64,000 nucleotides of DNA from the NCBI RefSeq assembly GCF_013002715.1, contig NZ_JABENB010000002.1, forward strand, positions 434,001-498,000, written 5' to 3'. Under the pieces are notes generated by a model. That model saw nothing but the letters and a program-made list of their open reading frames with translations. It was not told the origin of the DNA and did not search any database. A program made the position numbers and the translations under genes. Within the stretch, counting starts at the first letter, position 1. Each line of letters starts with the position of its first letter. Positions 15,423-27,107 of the stretch are shown piece by piece. The DNA is from Flexivirga aerilata. GTDB taxonomy: Bacteria > Actinomycetota > Actinomycetes > Actinomycetales > Dermatophilaceae.

Positions 15423-15980
15423 ATGAGCGCCGACAGCCAGTCCGCCCGCACCGAGCGGATCGCTACCGACCTCACCGGGGTGCTGGCTCCGCTCGGTCTC
15501 GTGGTCGAGGACATCACCGTCATGCCCGCGGGCAAGCGCCGCCTCGTGCGGGTGCTGGTCGACCGGGAGTTTCCCGCAGACGCAGACCCGACGGCGCCCG
15601 TGCCGCCGCTCGATCTGGACCAGATCGCCGACGCGACCCGCGCGGTGAGCGACCGGCTCGACGAGACCGACGCGATGGGGGAGCAGCCCTACGTGCTCGA
15701 GGTGAGTTCGCCCGGCACCGACCGCCCGCTCACGCAGCCGCGGCACTTCCGGCGCAACGTCGGCCGGCTGGTCGAGGTCACCGCGGACGGCGCCGAGCCG
15801 GTCACCGGCCGCATCACCCGCGCCGACGACACCGGCATCACGCTGGCCGTCCCCGGGCAGAAGGGCGGCGCGGCGAGCGAGCAGGTAAGAACGTATGACG
15901 AAGGCCTGCGTGGCGCGGTGCAGGTCGAGTGGAACCGCAGCGACGACGCGCCGGCGAGCGGAGAGGGAGACGACGACTGA
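15423..15980 (+). CDS. rimP: ribosome maturation factor RimP
   Basis: A 185-residue 30S assembly factor. The N-terminal alpha/beta domain contains [24 protein letters not shown] and AVSDRLDE, followed by the family hallmark [26 protein letters not shown] leading into the SH3-like C-terminal domain. It is longer than many homologues because of an acidic tail (residues 170-185). The stop overlaps the nusA start (TGATG), the usual rimP-nusA coupling. A TATGGT hexamer near 15375 may be its -10. Confidence 0.93.
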   Translation: MSADSQSARTERIATDLTGVLAPLGLVVEDITVMPAGKRRLVRVLVDREFPADADPTAPVPPLDLDQIADATRAVSDRLDETDAMGEQPYVLEVSSPGTDRPLTQPRHFRRNVGRLVEVTADGAEPVTGRITRADDTGITLAVPGQKGGAASEQVRTYDEGLRGAVQVEWNRSDDAPASGEGDDD

Positions 15981-17005
15981 TGGACATCGACATGGCCGCC
16001 CTGCGGGCACTGGAGCGCGAACGCGACATCCCGATGGACGTCATCGTGCCCGCGATTGAGCAGGCGCTGCTCACGGCATACCACCGGGAGGACGGCACCT
16101 TCCGCAACGCCCGGGTCGAACTCGACCGCAAGAGCGGACACGTCGTGGTCTGGGCGCGCGAGGACGCGCCGGTCGACGACGAGGGCAACCGCGGCGAGCC
16201 GGGCCCTGAGTTCGACGACACCCCGAGCGACTTCGGCCGGGTGGCTGCGGCGACCGCCCGCCAGGTCATCGTCCAGCGGATGCGCGACGTCGAGGACGAG
16301 GCGATCCTCGGGGACTTCCGCGGCCGTGAGGGCGACGTCGTGGCCGGCGTCATCCAGCAGTCGAGCGACCCGCACGCGGTGCACGTCGACTTCGGCACGG
16401 TCGAGGGCCTGCTGCCGTCGGCCGAGCAGGTGCCGGGGGAGCGCTACGTGCACGGCGAGCGGCTGCGCTGCTACGTCGTGAGCGTCAAGCGCGGCCCCAA
16501 GGGCCCGCAGATCATGCTGTCCCGCAAGCACCCCAACCTGGTGCGCAAGCTGTTCGCGCTGGAGGTGCCTGAGATCGCCGACGGCACCGTCGAGATCAAG
16601 GCACTCGCCCGCGAGGCGGGCCACCGCAGCAAGATCGCGGTCAAGGCGACCGTGCCCGGCGTCAACGCCAAGGGCGCCTGCATCGGCCCGATGGGTTCGC
16701 GGGTGCGTGCGGTGATGACCGAGCTGCACGGGGAGAAGATCGACATCGTCGACTACTCCGACGACCCGGCCGAGTTCATCGCCGCGGCCCTCTCACCGTC
16801 GCGGGTGCAGTCGGTCGAGATCGTCGACGACCGCGCGCGGTCGGCCCGGGTCGTCGTCCCCGACTTCCAGCTCAGCCTGGCCATCGGCAAGGAGGGGCAG
16901 AACGCCCGCCTGGCCGCGAAGCTGACCGGCTGGCGCATCGACATCCGGCCCGACACCGCGGCCGGTGGTTCCGGCGGGTCCGGGACGGCCGACCGGCTGC
17001 GGTAG
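15980..17005 (+). CDS. nusA: transcription termination/antitermination factor NusA
   Basis: A 341-residue NusA with the N-terminal RNA-polymerase-binding domain (residues 1 to about 110), the S1 domain ([10 protein letters not shown]...[13 protein letters not shown], about 120-195) and two KH domains ([28 protein letters not shown] and [25 protein letters not shown]). It lacks the C-terminal acidic repeats of E. coli NusA, as usual in actinobacteria. It binds RNA polymerase and RNA to set pausing, termination and rRNA antitermination. It starts inside the rimP stop; ylxR follows after 7 nt. Confidence 0.96.
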   Translation: MDIDMAALRALERERDIPMDVIVPAIEQALLTAYHREDGTFRNARVELDRKSGHVVVWAREDAPVDDEGNRGEPGPEFDDTPSDFGRVAAATARQVIVQRMRDVEDEAILGDFRGREGDVVAGVIQQSSDPHAVHVDFGTVEGLLPSAEQVPGERYVHGERLRCYVVSVKRGPKGPQIMLSRKHPNLVRKLFALEVPEIADGTVEIKALAREAGHRSKIAVKATVPGVNAKGACIGPMGSRVRAVMTELHGEKIDIVDYSDDPAEFIAAALSPSRVQSVEIVDDRARSARVVVPDFQLSLAIGKEGQNARLAAKLTGWRIDIRPDTAAGGSGGSGTADRLR

Positions 17006-17008
17006 GCT
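17003..17008 (+). promoter_or_regulatory. possible internal -10 element (TAGGCT) for ylxR
   Basis: TAGGCT contains the nusA stop codon and ends 4 nt before the ylxR ATG. The spacing is slightly short, so an internal leaderless promoter is only tentative. Confidence 0.25.
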
Positions 17009-17012
17009 GTTC

Positions 17013-17357
17013 ATGAGCGGTCGCACGCGAGACCGCCGCACCCCACACCTCACCGCGGGGCCGCACGCCGGCCTGCGCACCTGTGTGGGATGCCGGGCTC
17101 GCGACGAACGATCAGCGTTGCTGCGGGTGGTTGCACTCGACGGGAATGCCGGCACGACATACGACGTTTCGTCGGTCGAGCTGGTCCCCGACGAGCGTGG
17201 CCGGTTGCCGGGCCGGGGGGCTTGGCTCCATCCGTGCGCCGATTGCCTCGATCTGGCCGATCGGCGGCGTGCCTTTCCCCGGGCGCTGCGTCTGACCTCC
17301 CCGGTCGACGTGAGCCGGGTGCGGGACTGGATTTCGCAGCACGTGCGTGATCTGTAA
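17013..17357 (+). CDS. ylxR: YlxR family RNA-binding protein (DUF448)
   Basis: A 114-residue protein of the nusA-infB operon. The signature RTCVGCRARDERSALLRVV and later GRGAWLHPCADCLDLADRRRAFPRALR mark the YlxR fold, a small basic nucleic-acid binding domain (the homologue is also called RnpM and modulates RNase P in firmicutes). ATG 17013 gives the usual short basic N-terminus. Confidence 0.9.
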   Translation: MSGRTRDRRTPHLTAGPHAGLRTCVGCRARDERSALLRVVALDGNAGTTYDVSSVELVPDERGRLPGRGAWLHPCADCLDLADRRRAFPRALRLTSPVDVSRVRDWISQHVRDL

Positions 17358-17388
17358 GTGGTAACTGACCGAAAGCGGGTATGACGCT

Positions 17389-17426
17389 GATGAGCACCCG
17401 ATGAGTACTCAGCGATGAAGCACCCC
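17389..17426 (+). repeat. three imperfect 11-13 bp direct repeats upstream of infB
   Basis: GATGAGCACCC, GATGAGTACTC and GATGAAGCACCCC follow one another in the 139-bp ylxR-infB gap. The rest of the gap is G+C rich and ends in the infB Shine-Dalgarno (AAGGAG). No function can be assigned; regulator half-sites are one option. Confidence 0.4.
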
Positions 17427-17496
17427 TAACTGGCGGTCCATGCTGCCCGGCTGACTCGGCCGGCTCGCCCGGACCGCCGCGATTCCAAGGAGAAGT

Positions 17497-20400
17497 GTGG
17501 CTAAGGTTCGGGTTCACGAGCTGGCGAAAGAGCTCGGAATGCCAAGCAAGGATTTGCTTGCGTACCTGAAGGAGCAGGGCGAGTTCGTCAAGACGGCGAG
17601 CTCCACCATCGAGGCTCCGGTGGTGCGCAAGATCAAGGAGAACCCGCCGGCCGGCGCGAAGCCCGGCGACGCGGAGGCTCCCGCGGCCAAGAAGGCCGCA
17701 GCGAAGAAGACCACGACGAGCGAGACGTCCAGCGGCGCGACCGCGACGACGACGCCTGCGCCCGGTCCTTCGCCCACCCCGGCACCGGCGAAGAAGGCCG
17801 CTGCCACCCCCGGTCCGAAGCCGGGCCCGAAGGCTGCCCCGGCTCCGGCGGAGAAGGCCGCGCCCGCCGCACCGGCGGCGTCTGCCCCTGCTGCCCCCGC
17901 CGCGTCCGCTCCGGCGGCCCCGGCACCGGCCCCCCCGCCGAAGGCGACCCCGGCACCTGCCGAGCCCGCCGCACCGGCGGCTCCCGCCGCGCGTGAGGGC
18001 GGCGGTCCCCGTCCGGGTCCGCGCCCGCGTCCGGGCGACGCGCAGCAGGGCGGCCGTCCCGCGGCCCGCGGCGGCAACGCCCCTCGTCCGGGTGGCGCAC
18101 CGCGTCCGGGCAACAACCCGTTCTCGTCGAGTCAGGGCATGCGCTCCGGTTCGCCGCGCCCGGGCAACAACCCCTACTCCTCCAGCCAGGGCATGCCGCG
18201 TCCCGCCTCGGGCCGTGGCGGCGCCGCCGGTGCCGGTGGCCCGCGTCCGGGCGCCCCACGTCCGGCCGGTGCCGGTGCGGGTGGCCCGCGTCCCGGCGGC
18301 CCCCGTCCCAACCCGGGCATGATGCCCGACCGTGCGGCGGTGCGTCCGGGTGAGCGCCCGGCCCGCGGCGGCGGCCGTGGCGGTCCCGGCGGCGGTGGCC
18401 CCGGTGGCGGTGGACCGCGTGGTGGCGGCGGCTTCGGCGGTCGTCCCGGCGGCCGTGGCCCCGGTGGTCGTGGCGGCACCCAGGGTGCGTTCGGTCGAGG
18501 CGGCGGAAAGGTCCGCGGCCGCAAGTCCAAGCGCGCCAAGCGCCAGGAGTTCGAGCAGATGCAGGCGCCCACCATCGGTGGTGTGCAGGTGCCTCGCGGC
18601 GACGGGTCCACCGTCGTACGCCTGCGCCGCGGTGCCTCGCTCACCGACTTCGCCGACCGCATCGACGCCAACGCCGCGTCGCTGGTGACGGTGCTGTTCC
18701 ACCTCGGTGAGATGGCGACCGCGACCCAGTCGCTCGACGAGGACACCTTCCAGCTGCTCGGTTCCGAACTCGGCTACGAGGTGCAGATCGTCTCCCCAGA
18801 GGACGAGGAGAAGGAGCTGTTCAACTCCTTCAACATCGACCTCGACGCCGAGGAGGACGACGAGAACCTCCAGCCGCGTCCGCCGGTGGTGACCGTCATG
18901 GGTCACGTCGACCACGGTAAGACCCGCCTGCTGGACGCCATCCGCCACGCCGACGTGCAGTCGAGCGAGGCCGGCGGCATCACCCAGCACATCGGTGCCT
19001 ACCAGGTGCACGTCGACCACGAGGGCCAGGACCGCGCGATCACCTTCATCGACACCCCCGGTCACGAGGCGTTCACCGCCATGCGTGCCCGCGGTGCGAA
19101 GGTCACCGACATCGCGATCCTGGTGGTCGCCGCCGACGACGGCGTCATGCCGCAGACCATCGAGGCGCTCAACCACGCGCAGGCGGCCGACCTGCCGATC
19201 GTGGTGGCGGTCAACAAGGTCGACGTCGACGGGGCCAACCCGGCCAAGGTGCGTCAGCAGCTGACCGAGTACAACCTGATCGCCGAGGAGTACGGCGGCG
19301 ACACCATGTTCGTCGACGTCTCGGCCAAGCAGGGCCAGAACATCGACGGGCTGCTCGAGGCCGTCCTGCTCACCGCGGACGCCGCGCTCGACCTGCGGGC
19401 CAACCCCGACCGCGACGCCCAGGGTGTCGCGATCGAGGCCAACCTGGACCGTGGCCGCGGCGCCGTCGCGACCGTGCTGGTCCAGTCGGGCACGCTGCGC
19501 GTCGGTGACGGCATCGTCGCCGGCACCGCACACGGCCGCGTCCGGGCGCTGCTCGACGAGCACGGCAACAACCTGCAGGAGGCGGGCCCGTCCCGTCCGG
19601 TGCAGGTGACCGGTCTGGCCTCGGTGCCGCGCGCCGGCGACACGTTCATCGTGGCGCCCGACGACCGCACCGCGCGGCAGATCGCCGAGAAGCGCGAGGC
19701 GGCCGACCGTCAGGCGTCGCTCGCCAAGGCCCGCAAGCGGATCAGCCTTGAGGACCTCAACGACGCGCTCGCGGCCGGCAAGGTCGAGACGCTCAACCTC
19801 ATCCTCAAGGGCGATGTGTCCGGTTCGGTGGAGGCGTTGGAAGACGCCCTCATGCAGATCGACGTCGGCGACGAGGTCGACCTGCGCATCATCGACCGCG
19901 GCGTCGGTGCGATCACGATGAACAACATCAACCTTGCGGTGGCCTCCAACGCGGTGATCATCGGCTTCAACGTGCGAGCCGAGGGTCAGAACGCGGAGTA
20001 CGCCGACAAGGAGGGCGTCGAGATCCGCTACTACTCGGTGATCTACCAGGCCATCGAGGAGATCGAGCAGGCGCTGAAGGGCATGCTCAAGCCGGAGTAC
20101 GAAGAGGTCGAGCTCGGCACCGCCGAGATCCGCGAGATCTTCCGCTCCAGCAAGTTCGGCAACATCGCCGGTTCGCTGGTGCAGTCGGGTGAGATCAAGC
20201 GCGGCTCGAAGGCGCGGATCACCCGTGGCGGCACGGTCATCTCGGAGAACGTCGAGATCACCGGTCTGCGCCGGTTCAAGGACGACGTTACCGAGGTCCG
20301 CGAAGGCTACGAGTGCGGTATCAACCTCGGGTCGTACAACGACCTGCAGATCGGTGACCTGATCGCGACCTACGAGATGCGCGAGAAGCCCCGCGACTGA
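17497..20400 (+). CDS. infB: translation initiation factor IF-2
   Basis: A 967-residue IF-2. It has an N-terminal IF2_N helix domain ([18 protein letters not shown]), a low-complexity Pro/Ala then Gly/Arg region (about 55-345), and a second IF2_N (about 370-430). The GTPase domain follows: G1 GHVDHGKT at 469-476, [12 protein letters not shown] and SAK. Domains II, III and IV bind fMet-tRNA. The GTG start follows AAGGAGAA. The long disordered linker, rich in RPG and GGP repeats, is typical of actinobacterial IF-2. It guides initiator tRNA to the 30S subunit. rbfA, its usual neighbour, is about 10 kb downstream. Confidence 0.97.
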   Translation: MAKVRVHELAKELGMPSKDLLAYLKEQGEFVKTASSTIEAPVVRKIKENPPAGAKPGDAEAPAAKKAAAKKTTTSETSSGATATTTPAPGPSPTPAPAKKAAATPGPKPGPKAAPAPAEKAAPAAPAASAPAAPAASAPAAPAPAPPPKATPAPAEPAAPAAPAAREGGGPRPGPRPRPGDAQQGGRPAARGGNAPRPGGAPRPGNNPFSSSQGMRSGSPRPGNNPYSSSQGMPRPASGRGGAAGAGGPRPGAPRPAGAGAGGPRPGGPRPNPGMMPDRAAVRPGERPARGGGRGGPGGGGPGGGGPRGGGGFGGRPGGRGPGGRGGTQGAFGRGGGKVRGRKSKRAKRQEFEQMQAPTIGGVQVPRGDGSTVVRLRRGASLTDFADRIDANAASLVTVLFHLGEMATATQSLDEDTFQLLGSELGYEVQIVSPEDEEKELFNSFNIDLDAEEDDENLQPRPPVVTVMGHVDHGKTRLLDAIRHADVQSSEAGGITQHIGAYQVHVDHEGQDRAITFIDTPGHEAFTAMRARGAKVTDIAILVVAADDGVMPQTIEALNHAQAADLPIVVAVNKVDVDGANPAKVRQQLTEYNLIAEEYGGDTMFVDVSAKQGQNIDGLLEAVLLTADAALDLRANPDRDAQGVAIEANLDRGRGAVATVLVQSGTLRVGDGIVAGTAHGRVRALLDEHGNNLQEAGPSRPVQVTGLASVPRAGDTFIVAPDDRTARQIAEKREAADRQASLAKARKRISLEDLNDALAAGKVETLNLILKGDVSGSVEALEDALMQIDVGDEVDLRIIDRGVGAITMNNINLAVASNAVIIGFNVRAEGQNAEYADKEGVEIRYYSVIYQAIEEIEQALKGMLKPEYEEVELGTAEIREIFRSSKFGNIAGSLVQSGEIKRGSKARITRGGTVISENVEITGLRRFKDDVTEVREGYECGINLGSYNDLQIGDLIATYEMREKPRD

Positions 20401-20430
20401 CCCCCCTCCGTCGAGAGGCTCAGTAATCGC

Positions 20431-20481
20431 CGAGAGGCCCACATATTCGCTCCCCGAGGGGGCGAATATGTGGGCCTCTCG
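20431..20481. terminator. long bidirectional hairpin between infB and the carboxylase gene
   Basis: CGAGAGGCCCACATATTCGC is matched perfectly by its complement ending at 20481, and the stem continues through CCCC/GGGG with one bulge around a GA loop, about 24 bp in all. It sits between two convergent genes, so it could terminate both. There is no T-run. The motif GAGAGG recurs just outside both arms (20413 and 20493). Confidence 0.6.
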
Positions 20482-20543
20482 CCGTTAAGTGGTCCTCTCG
20501 GCGGGGAGGGGCCGCGCTCGTGGTGAGGGCGGCCCCTTTCCCG

Positions 20544-23500
20544 CTACCGCTCCTCGAGCGCGGCGATGATGCGCGGGCGCAGTTCGGTGCCCTCGATCAC
20601 CGCGTCCACCGAGCCGACCTGCACCGCGCGGTGGATGTCGTGCTTGCGGTCGAACTCGGTCGCCACCTCGGACAGCTTCTCGCTGCGCACCTCCTGGCGC
20701 ACCTGCGCCAATTCGGTTGCCAGCGAAGCGCGTTCGGACTCGGAGGCCGCGGTGAGGCGCTGCTGCAGGTCGCGCACCCGCGGGTCCTGCGCGGTGCGGG
20801 CGTCCACGTCGCGGGTGAAGACGACGGCCGCAGCAGGCGCGCCGCCGATCACCGACGCGAACGAACCCTCGACCGCGAGCACCGTCATACGGGGATTGAG
20901 GGTCTTGGAGAAGACCACGAACGCGCCACCGTGGTAGCGGGAGATCACGCAGAACACGATCGGGCCGTCGAAGTTGACGATCGCCCGGCCGATCTCGGCG
21001 CCGTACTCCAGTTGCACGCTGCGCATCGACTCCGGTGAGCCGTCGAAGCCGGACAGGTTGGCCAGGACGACGACCGGCCGCACACCGCTGGCCGCGTTGA
21101 TCGCGCGGGCGGTCTTCTTCGACGACTTCGGGAAGAGCGTGCCGCCGGTGTAGACGTCCGGGCCGTCCGTGGGCGGGAAGCCCCGCCGTGGGGTCGGCTT
21201 CGACTCGATTCCGATCAGGGTGACCGGGATGCCGCCGAGGTGCGCGTCCCACACCACGGAGGTCTCGGCGTCCGCCATGCCGGCCCAGCGCTCCAGCGTC
21301 TCGTGGTCCTGGTCGGCGAGTGCCGCCATCACGGTGCGTATGTCGAAGGGCTTCTTGCGGTCGGGGTTGGCGGTGGCGGAGAAGATGTCGCCGACCGTGC
21401 TGAACCCGGCGTCGGCCGGATCGTGCGGGTAGCCCGTCACGTCGCGGTCGACCGGGTCGGTCGTCGTCGCCCGCCGGGGACCGGACTCGCCGGGCGCGGC
21501 GTAGGTGTGGTCGTAGTGGGTCATCAGGATGCGGTGCGCACCCGCGAGATCCGCCGCCCAATATTGCGCCTGGCCGTTCGGGCCCATGACCCGGTCGTAG
21601 CCGCCGATGCCGTAGTTGTCCTCGGCGGACACGCCACCGGAGAAGTCCAGCGACTGCTTGCCGGTCAGCACCATCGCGCTGTCGGGTGTCATCACCAGCA
21701 CACCCTTGGTGTGCATCAGCATCGTCGCCTCGGCGTTCCAGTAGGGCTGCGCGCCGACGTTGATGCCGGCGACCACGATGTTGATCTCGCCGCCGTCCTG
21801 GGTGAACTCCACGATCCGCTTGAGCGCCTTGGCCACCCAGTCCATGTTCTCGGTGCCGGACTCCATCGAGATGCGGGCGCCCGCGGACACGGCATACCAC
21901 TCGATCGGCACCGCCAGCTCGTCGGCGAGGTCGATGGCGGCGATGACCCGGGCGCACTCGGCCTCCGACAGGGCACCGAGCGCGCGCAGCGGATCTCCGC
22001 ACAGCAGCACGCGCTTGACGCCTTCGGGGTAGCGCTCGGTCGGCGTGCTCACGACCGCGGCGACGATGCCGGCCTTGTTGAGCCCGGCCGGCCGGTCCAC
22101 CGGGGCCAGGCGGCCGGTGTCGTCCAGGTCGTACTCGGCGACCTCGCCGTCCGGGCCGGCGAGCATCCGGAAGAGCTCATAGGGGTAGACGGTGCCGCGG
22201 GACCTCGCGCGGGCGACCTTGCGGTCGTAGTCGTCCAGCGGGCGCAGGCGCTCGGTCGGCCGGCCGCCGAGCGAGGACACCACACCGGACCCCGGCTCGA
22301 AGTGGAAGCTGGCCGAGACCGCCTCGGGACCGGTTGGGAACGCCACGGTGCCGTCCACGACGACCTCTTCGACGCCAGCCCGCGCGGTGACCGGGGCGAT
22401 CCGGTCCTTGAGCGAGGTGAGCTGGTCCAGGTCGGCCTCGATGGTGGGCCAGATGTGCACCCACACGTAGTTCATGTCGTAGACCGCGTTGCCCTCGGCG
22501 CGCACGCGGCGAATCGCCTCCAGGCAGTTGGAGATCGCGCGCTCGGCGTGGGGCAGGCCGGTGACCTGACCGGTCTCGTCGGTGGTGACGGTCAGCTGGC
22601 GCACCTGGGCCAGTGCGACGAGCCGCTTGTCCGACTCGTTGTCGCGCGCGACGCAGCGGTAGAGCAGCACGTCCTCGGGGGCGTCGAGCCGCGTGATGTC
22701 GAAGTCCCGCAGACGCCACAGGTTGAGCCGGCGCCCGACCATCGGGTGCACGCCGCGCACCAGCGCGTCCTCGGCGAGTGAACCGTCGTCCTGCGGCCGG
22801 AAGATGAAGTAGCCGACCGGCTTCCCGCCGCCGGGGGAGACCGCGACCGACACCCGTCGTACGTCGTGGGCGAAACCGAGTGGCTCGAGCAGGGCGCGGA
22901 GCGCCTCGGAGGCGTCGTCGGCCGACTCCGGAGCTTCGGGCCACGCAAGGTAGAGGTCGACGACGCTCTGCGAACCGGACGGCGTCGCCGCCACTTGCCC
23001 GGTGACCGCGTCCACCAGGTCGCTGCCGGGCTGGAGCTCGGAGACGCGCCCGATCGTGGACACCACGTGCGTCGGACGGTCGTCGAGCACATAGTCGGCG
23101 GACGCGAACGGCCTTGAGCCGACTGCGGATTCGCGCAGGTCATGCATGTCGTAGCCGCGGTAGTGGCGTTTGATGAGCACGGCGAGCATCGGCTCGTCCG
23201 GGGGCAGTGCCGGGCCGTCGATGCGCTCGGCGAGGAACCGCACCAGCTGCTCCGGTATGGCCGCCAGCTCGTCGGTGCGGCGGTCCCGCTCGGGGCCGGC
23301 CAGCATGCCGGTGATGTCGGCGAGTTCGTCGCGCACCTGGCCGAGCACCACGGCCCGCTCGGCGTCGACGGCCGGCTGGTCGAACCAGCGGAAGCGGACA
23401 CTACGGGCGAGGTCACCGATCGCCGGGAAACGCAGCTGGGTGGCCCACACCAGCCGGTCCAGCACGTCGCGCACGGCGGCTCCCGACTCCGGTGCCGGCG

Positions 23501-26057
23501 GCGGCTGGGCGATCCACTGCTGCAACAGCGCGGTCACCAGTTGCACGTCCGGCGCGGTGCGCTGCTGGGTCAGGAAGATCCGGAAGACCGCCGATTCCAG
23601 GTCGGGCGTGCGGTCCAGGGAGGTGACGCCGTAGTGACCGAGCACGCGCAGGAGCCGGTCGCGGAAGGCATCCGGCAGCGCGGCGCGGTCGGGGTCGAGG
23701 CTCTGCAGGTAGGCGTGGTAGTGCTCGCGAGGGCTGTGCACCCGGTCGTCGAGGTTCTGGTCGTCGTCGGCCGGGCGGTTGCGGGACAGATCAGCGAAGT
23801 CGGCGAACGTGCCGAGCAGCGAGATCTCTTCGTCGATGGTCGAAAAACCTTGTGCCGCAGCGGCATCGCGCAGCGTGAGGTAGTCGGCGAGGGCGCGTCC
23901 CTCGTCGCGCGGGTCGACGTCGTAGCCGAGCAGCATCGACGTCAGATCGCCGGTGAGTCGCTCCGCGTGACGCGCCGGGTCGCTGTCGGAGGAGGCGGCG
24001 GGCAGGTCGAGGTCGACTGCGGCACTGTCGCCGGCACCAGCCCCAGCACCGTCACCGGCCGTCTCCTCGGCCTCGCCGAGCGGCTCGAGCCGCACGAGCG
24101 GCGCGCCGGTCTCGACCTGGCCACCGGAGGCGACCAGCAGCTCCTTGACGCGGGCCGGGAAGGGCGCCGGGAGCACGGTCTCCATCTTCATCGACTCGAG
24201 CACGACGACCGGTGCGCCCTGCTCGACCTCGGTGCCGACCGGCGCGGGTGTTGCGACGACGAGCGCCGGTGCGGGAGAACGCAATACGCCGCCCTCGTCG
24301 ATGCTGATGCGGTGGGCGACGCCGTCGACCTCGATGAGCTGCACCGGCCCGTGACTGGCCGACGTGACCCGGTGCGCGCGGTCGCCGACGGTCACCCGGC
24401 TCTTGAAGTCGTCGAGCTGCTCGACGTCGGCGTCGACCGTCTGCTCGGTGCCGCCGGTCGCGATCGTGACGCGGAAGCGGTGCGGCCCGATGCGTGACAC
24501 CGTCAACTTGTAGGACGTGCCGCGCAGCTTGAGGTCGATCGTGCGACCGCCCTTGTGCTGCACCTGCGGCCGGCCGCCGCGCGCGGTCTCCAGCAACCGG
24601 GCGCGCTCGACCGACTCGTGGAGCTCATATGCCTGAATCCCCGCTGCCACCAGGGCGATTCCCGAGTAGCGGTGCGCGACGAGACCACCCGCGGCGCGGG
24701 TGCGGTCGATCCAGCCGGTGTCGGCCGAACCGTCGATCACCTCGGGTGCGTCGAGCAGGTCGAGCACGAAACTCTTGTTGGTCGCGCCGCCGTCGATCAC
24801 GACGGTGGTCTCGCCCATCGCCCGCCGCAGCCGGGCGAGTGCCTCGTCCCGGTCGCGCCCGAACGCGATGATCTTGGCGATCATCGAGTCGAAGTCGGCC
24901 GGGATCGAATCTCCTTCGGCCACACCCGTGTCCACCCGTATGCCGGGGCCCGCGGGCAGATCGAGCCGCGAGATGTGGCCGGGCGACGGGGCGAAGTCGC
25001 GGTCGGGGTCCTCGGCGTTGAGCCGCGCCTCGACGGCATGGCCCTTCTCGGCCGGCTTGTCGCCCTCGAGGCGACCGCCGGACGCCACGTGCAGTTGCAG
25101 CCGCACCAGGTCCGTGTCGGTGGTGACCTCGGTGATCGGGTGCTCCACCTGCAGCCGGGTGTTGACCTCCAGGAAGGCAAAACGCCGGTCCTGCGGGTGG
25201 TAGAGGAACTCCACGGTGCCGGCCCCGGCATACCCGACGGCGACGGCGAGGCGCTCGGCACTGGCCTTCAGCTCGGCGGTCTGCGTCTCGTCGAGCAGGG
25301 GGGAGGCCGACTCCTCGATGATCTTCTGGTTGCGCCGCTGCACCGAGCAGTCGCGCACGCCGATGGCCCAGGCGGTGCCCTGCCCGTCGGCGATGACCTG
25401 CACCTCGACGTGCCGGGCGCCGGTGACCAGCTGCTCGAGGAACACCACGCCCGAGCCGAAGGCGCGCTCGGCCTCGTCGCGGGTGCGCTCGTAGGCGTCG
25501 GTGAGCTCCGCGTCCGAGGTGACCTTGCGGATGCCGCGACCGCCGCCGCCCGCGGTCGCCTTGAGCATCAGCGGGTAGCCGATCCGGGCGGCCGCGGCCT
25601 TCGCGTCCTCCAGGGTGTCGACGCCGCCGCGGCTCCACGGCGCGACCGGCACGCCGACCTCCTCGGCGATCAGCTTGGAGCCGATCTTGTCGCCGAGCTT
25701 GCGCATCGCCTCCGGGCTCGGTCCGATGAAGGTCACGCCGATGCGCTCGCACATCGCGGCGAAGTCGGCGTCCTCGGCGACGAAACCCCACCCGACCCAG
25801 GCGGCGTCGGCGCCGCTGTCGCGCAGCGCACGCTCGAGCAGCGCGTGGTCGAGATAGGGGCGGGCCGACGCCGGACCGAGGTTGACCGCGAGGTCCGCCT
25901 CGCGCACGAACATCGCCTGCCGTTCGCCCTCGGTGTGCAGTGCCACCGTCTCGATGTAGTGCCCGTCCCGGCCCGCCTGCGCGTTGAGGTCACGGACGGC
26001 ATGGATGAGTCGCATCGCGGCTTCACCGCGGTTGACGATGGCAATACGCGAGAACAT
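20544..26057 (-). CDS. single-chain acyl-CoA carboxylase (biotin carboxylase-BCCP-carboxyltransferase fusion)
   Basis: An 1837-residue multidomain enzyme. Biotin carboxylase occupies about 1-450 (ATP-grasp [14 protein letters not shown], and [17 protein letters not shown]). The biotinyl domain has ESMKMET with K624 as the biotin site. A long middle region (about 690-1290) resembles the central spacer of eukaryotic ACC in position. The carboxyltransferase (about 1300-1830) shows [43 protein letters not shown] and [17 protein letters not shown]. It should carboxylate a short acyl-CoA (acetyl- or propionyl-CoA). Separate AccA/AccD-type subunits are not in the window. ATG 26057 has a GGAGGT Shine-Dalgarno. 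Confidence 0.9.
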   Translation of the reverse strand: MFSRIAIVNRGEAAMRLIHAVRDLNAQAGRDGHYIETVALHTEGERQAMFVREADLAVNLGPASARPYLDHALLERALRDSGADAAWVGWGFVAEDADFAAMCERIGVTFIGPSPEAMRKLGDKIGSKLIAEEVGVPVAPWSRGGVDTLEDAKAAAARIGYPLMLKATAGGGGRGIRKVTSDAELTDAYERTRDEAERAFGSGVVFLEQLVTGARHVEVQVIADGQGTAWAIGVRDCSVQRRNQKIIEESASPLLDETQTAELKASAERLAVAVGYAGAGTVEFLYHPQDRRFAFLEVNTRLQVEHPITEVTTDTDLVRLQLHVASGGRLEGDKPAEKGHAVEARLNAEDPDRDFAPSPGHISRLDLPAGPGIRVDTGVAEGDSIPADFDSMIAKIIAFGRDRDEALARLRRAMGETTVVIDGGATNKSFVLDLLDAPEVIDGSADTGWIDRTRAAGGLVAHRYSGIALVAAGIQAYELHESVERARLLETARGGRPQVQHKGGRTIDLKLRGTSYKLTVSRIGPHRFRVTIATGGTEQTVDADVEQLDDFKSRVTVGDRAHRVTSASHGPVQLIEVDGVAHRISIDEGGVLRSPAPALVVATPAPVGTEVEQGAPVVVLESMKMETVLPAPFPARVKELLVASGGQVETGAPLVRLEPLGEAEETAGDGAGAGAGDSAAVDLDLPAASSDSDPARHAERLTGDLTSMLLGYDVDPRDEGRALADYLTLRDAAAAQGFSTIDEEISLLGTFADFADLSRNRPADDDQNLDDRVHSPREHYHAYLQSLDPDRAALPDAFRDRLLRVLGHYGVTSLDRTPDLESAVFRIFLTQQRTAPDVQLVTALLQQWIAQPPPAPESGAAVRDVLDRLVWATQLRFPAIGDLARSVRFRWFDQPAVDAERAVVLGQVRDELADITGMLAGPERDRRTDELAAIPEQLVRFLAERIDGPALPPDEPMLAVLIKRHYRGYDMHDLRESAVGSRPFASADYVLDDRPTHVVSTIGRVSELQPGSDLVDAVTGQVAATPSGSQSVVDLYLAWPEAPESADDASEALRALLEPLGFAHDVRRVSVAVSPGGGKPVGYFIFRPQDDGSLAEDALVRGVHPMVGRRLNLWRLRDFDITRLDAPEDVLLYRCVARDNESDKRLVALAQVRQLTVTTDETGQVTGLPHAERAISNCLEAIRRVRAEGNAVYDMNYVWVHIWPTIEADLDQLTSLKDRIAPVTARAGVEEVVVDGTVAFPTGPEAVSASFHFEPGSGVVSSLGGRPTERLRPLDDYDRKVARARSRGTVYPYELFRMLAGPDGEVAEYDLDDTGRLAPVDRPAGLNKAGIVAAVVSTPTERYPEGVKRVLLCGDPLRALGALSEAECARVIAAIDLADELAVPIEWYAVSAGARISMESGTENMDWVAKALKRIVEFTQDGGEINIVVAGINVGAQPYWNAEATMLMHTKGVLVMTPDSAMVLTGKQSLDFSGGVSAEDNYGIGGYDRVMGPNGQAQYWAADLAGAHRILMTHYDHTYAAPGESGPRRATTTDPVDRDVTGYPHDPADAGFSTVGDIFSATANPDRKKPFDIRTVMAALADQDHETLERWAGMADAETSVVWDAHLGGIPVTLIGIESKPTPRRGFPPTDGPDVYTGGTLFPKSSKKTARAINAASGVRPVVVLANLSGFDGSPESMRSVQLEYGAEIGRAIVNFDGPIVFCVISRYHGGAFVVFSKTLNPRMTVLAVEGSFASVIGGAPAAAVVFTRDVDARTAQDPRVRDLQQRLTAASESERASLATELAQVRQEVRSEKLSEVATEFDRKHDIHRAVQVGSVDAVIEGTELRPRIIAALEER

Positions 26058-26240
26058 CGCGGGTGGTTACCTCCGGGTCGGTTCGGCGACGGCGTCGGTC
26101 GCCAGGAGCCAAGGTTCTCAGGGTCGCACCCGAACGCGCGAGTAACCCACCGATTGGCGTGGCTCGTCCGCGCTCGAATGGCCCGTGGGCGACCGGGTAG
26201 GCGTACGGTCGACACGACCAGCTACGAAGGGACGAGCGAC

Positions 26241-27098
26241 ATGGCTTCCAAGACCCCGGTGCCGGACCGGGCCGAGCACAACGCCTTCTTTCCGTCGGAC
26301 TACTCGCTGGGCCAATATGTGCCGCCGCGAACCGATTTCGACGGCGCGCAGCACGAACAGGTCAGCTCCGGGCCGCGCAAGATCCTGATGATCGCGACCG
26401 ACGAGCGCTACCTGCCGGTCGAGGGGGACAAGTTCTTCTCGACGGGCAACCACCCGGTCGAGACGCTGGTGCCGCTGATGCACCTGCTGGGCGCCGGTTA
26501 CGAGGTCGACGTGGCCACCCCGTCGGGCAACCTGGCCAAGCTCGAGCTGTGGGCGATGCCGGCAGAGGACGAGAACGTGCGGGCGGCATACGAACAGTTG
26601 CTGGAGAAGCTCCAGCAGCCCAAGGACCTCGCGCAGGTCGTGCGGTCCGAGCTCGGTCCCGACTCGGAGTATGCCGCCGTCTTCGTGCCGGGCGGGCACG
26701 GCGCGATGATCGACATCCCCTATTCGCAGGCCGTCGGCGACGCGCTCGCCTGGGCGCTGGACAACGACCGGTGGATCATCAGCCTGTGCCACGGCCCGGC
26801 GGCGCTGCTCGCGGCGCGCGACAACGACGGCCGCTCCCTGTTCGACGGCTACAGCGTGTGTGCCTTCCCCGATGCTCTCGACGAGGGCGCCAACGTCGAG
26901 ATCGGTTACATCCCAGGCAAATTGAAGTGGTTGCTGGCCAAGCGCCTCGAGGAGGCCGGCGTGCGGGTGGTCAACGACGACATGTCCGGCATGGTCCACC
27001 AGGACCGCAAGCTGCTGACCGGTGACAGCCCCCTCGCGTCCAACGCGCTCGGTCGGCTGGCGGTCGAGGCGATGGCGGGCGACGCCGGCAAGGGCTGA
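26241..27098 (+). CDS. hchA: HchA/Hsp31-like glyoxalase III, DJ-1/PfpI superfamily
   Basis: A 285-residue protein matching the HchA length. Nucleophile elbow [10 protein letters not shown] supplies the reactive Cys. [15 protein letters not shown] carries the Glu and His near the active site, [13 protein letters not shown] the oxyanion loop, and [18 protein letters not shown] the conserved C-terminus. Family members convert methylglyoxal to lactate without glutathione and also act as holding chaperones or deglycases. ATG 26241 has GAAGGGACGAG upstream. A TACGGT hexamer at 26204 could be its -10. The 183-bp divergent gap to the carboxylase gene shows no other clear element. Confidence 0.88.
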   Translation: MASKTPVPDRAEHNAFFPSDYSLGQYVPPRTDFDGAQHEQVSSGPRKILMIATDERYLPVEGDKFFSTGNHPVETLVPLMHLLGAGYEVDVATPSGNLAKLELWAMPAEDENVRAAYEQLLEKLQQPKDLAQVVRSELGPDSEYAAVFVPGGHGAMIDIPYSQAVGDALAWALDNDRWIISLCHGPAALLAARDNDGRSLFDGYSVCAFPDALDEGANVEIGYIPGKLKWLLAKRLEEAGVRVVNDDMSGMVHQDRKLLTGDSPLASNALGRLAVEAMAGDAGKG

Positions 27099-27107
27099 CG
27101 CCGGCCA

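Noticed and set aside
17050..20442. Very long minus-strand open frame (about 1130 codons) opposite infB
   Set aside because: It mirrors the infB reading frame; its Ala/Thr/Arg/Gly repeats are the complement of the IF-2 linker. High G+C makes such antisense frames routine.
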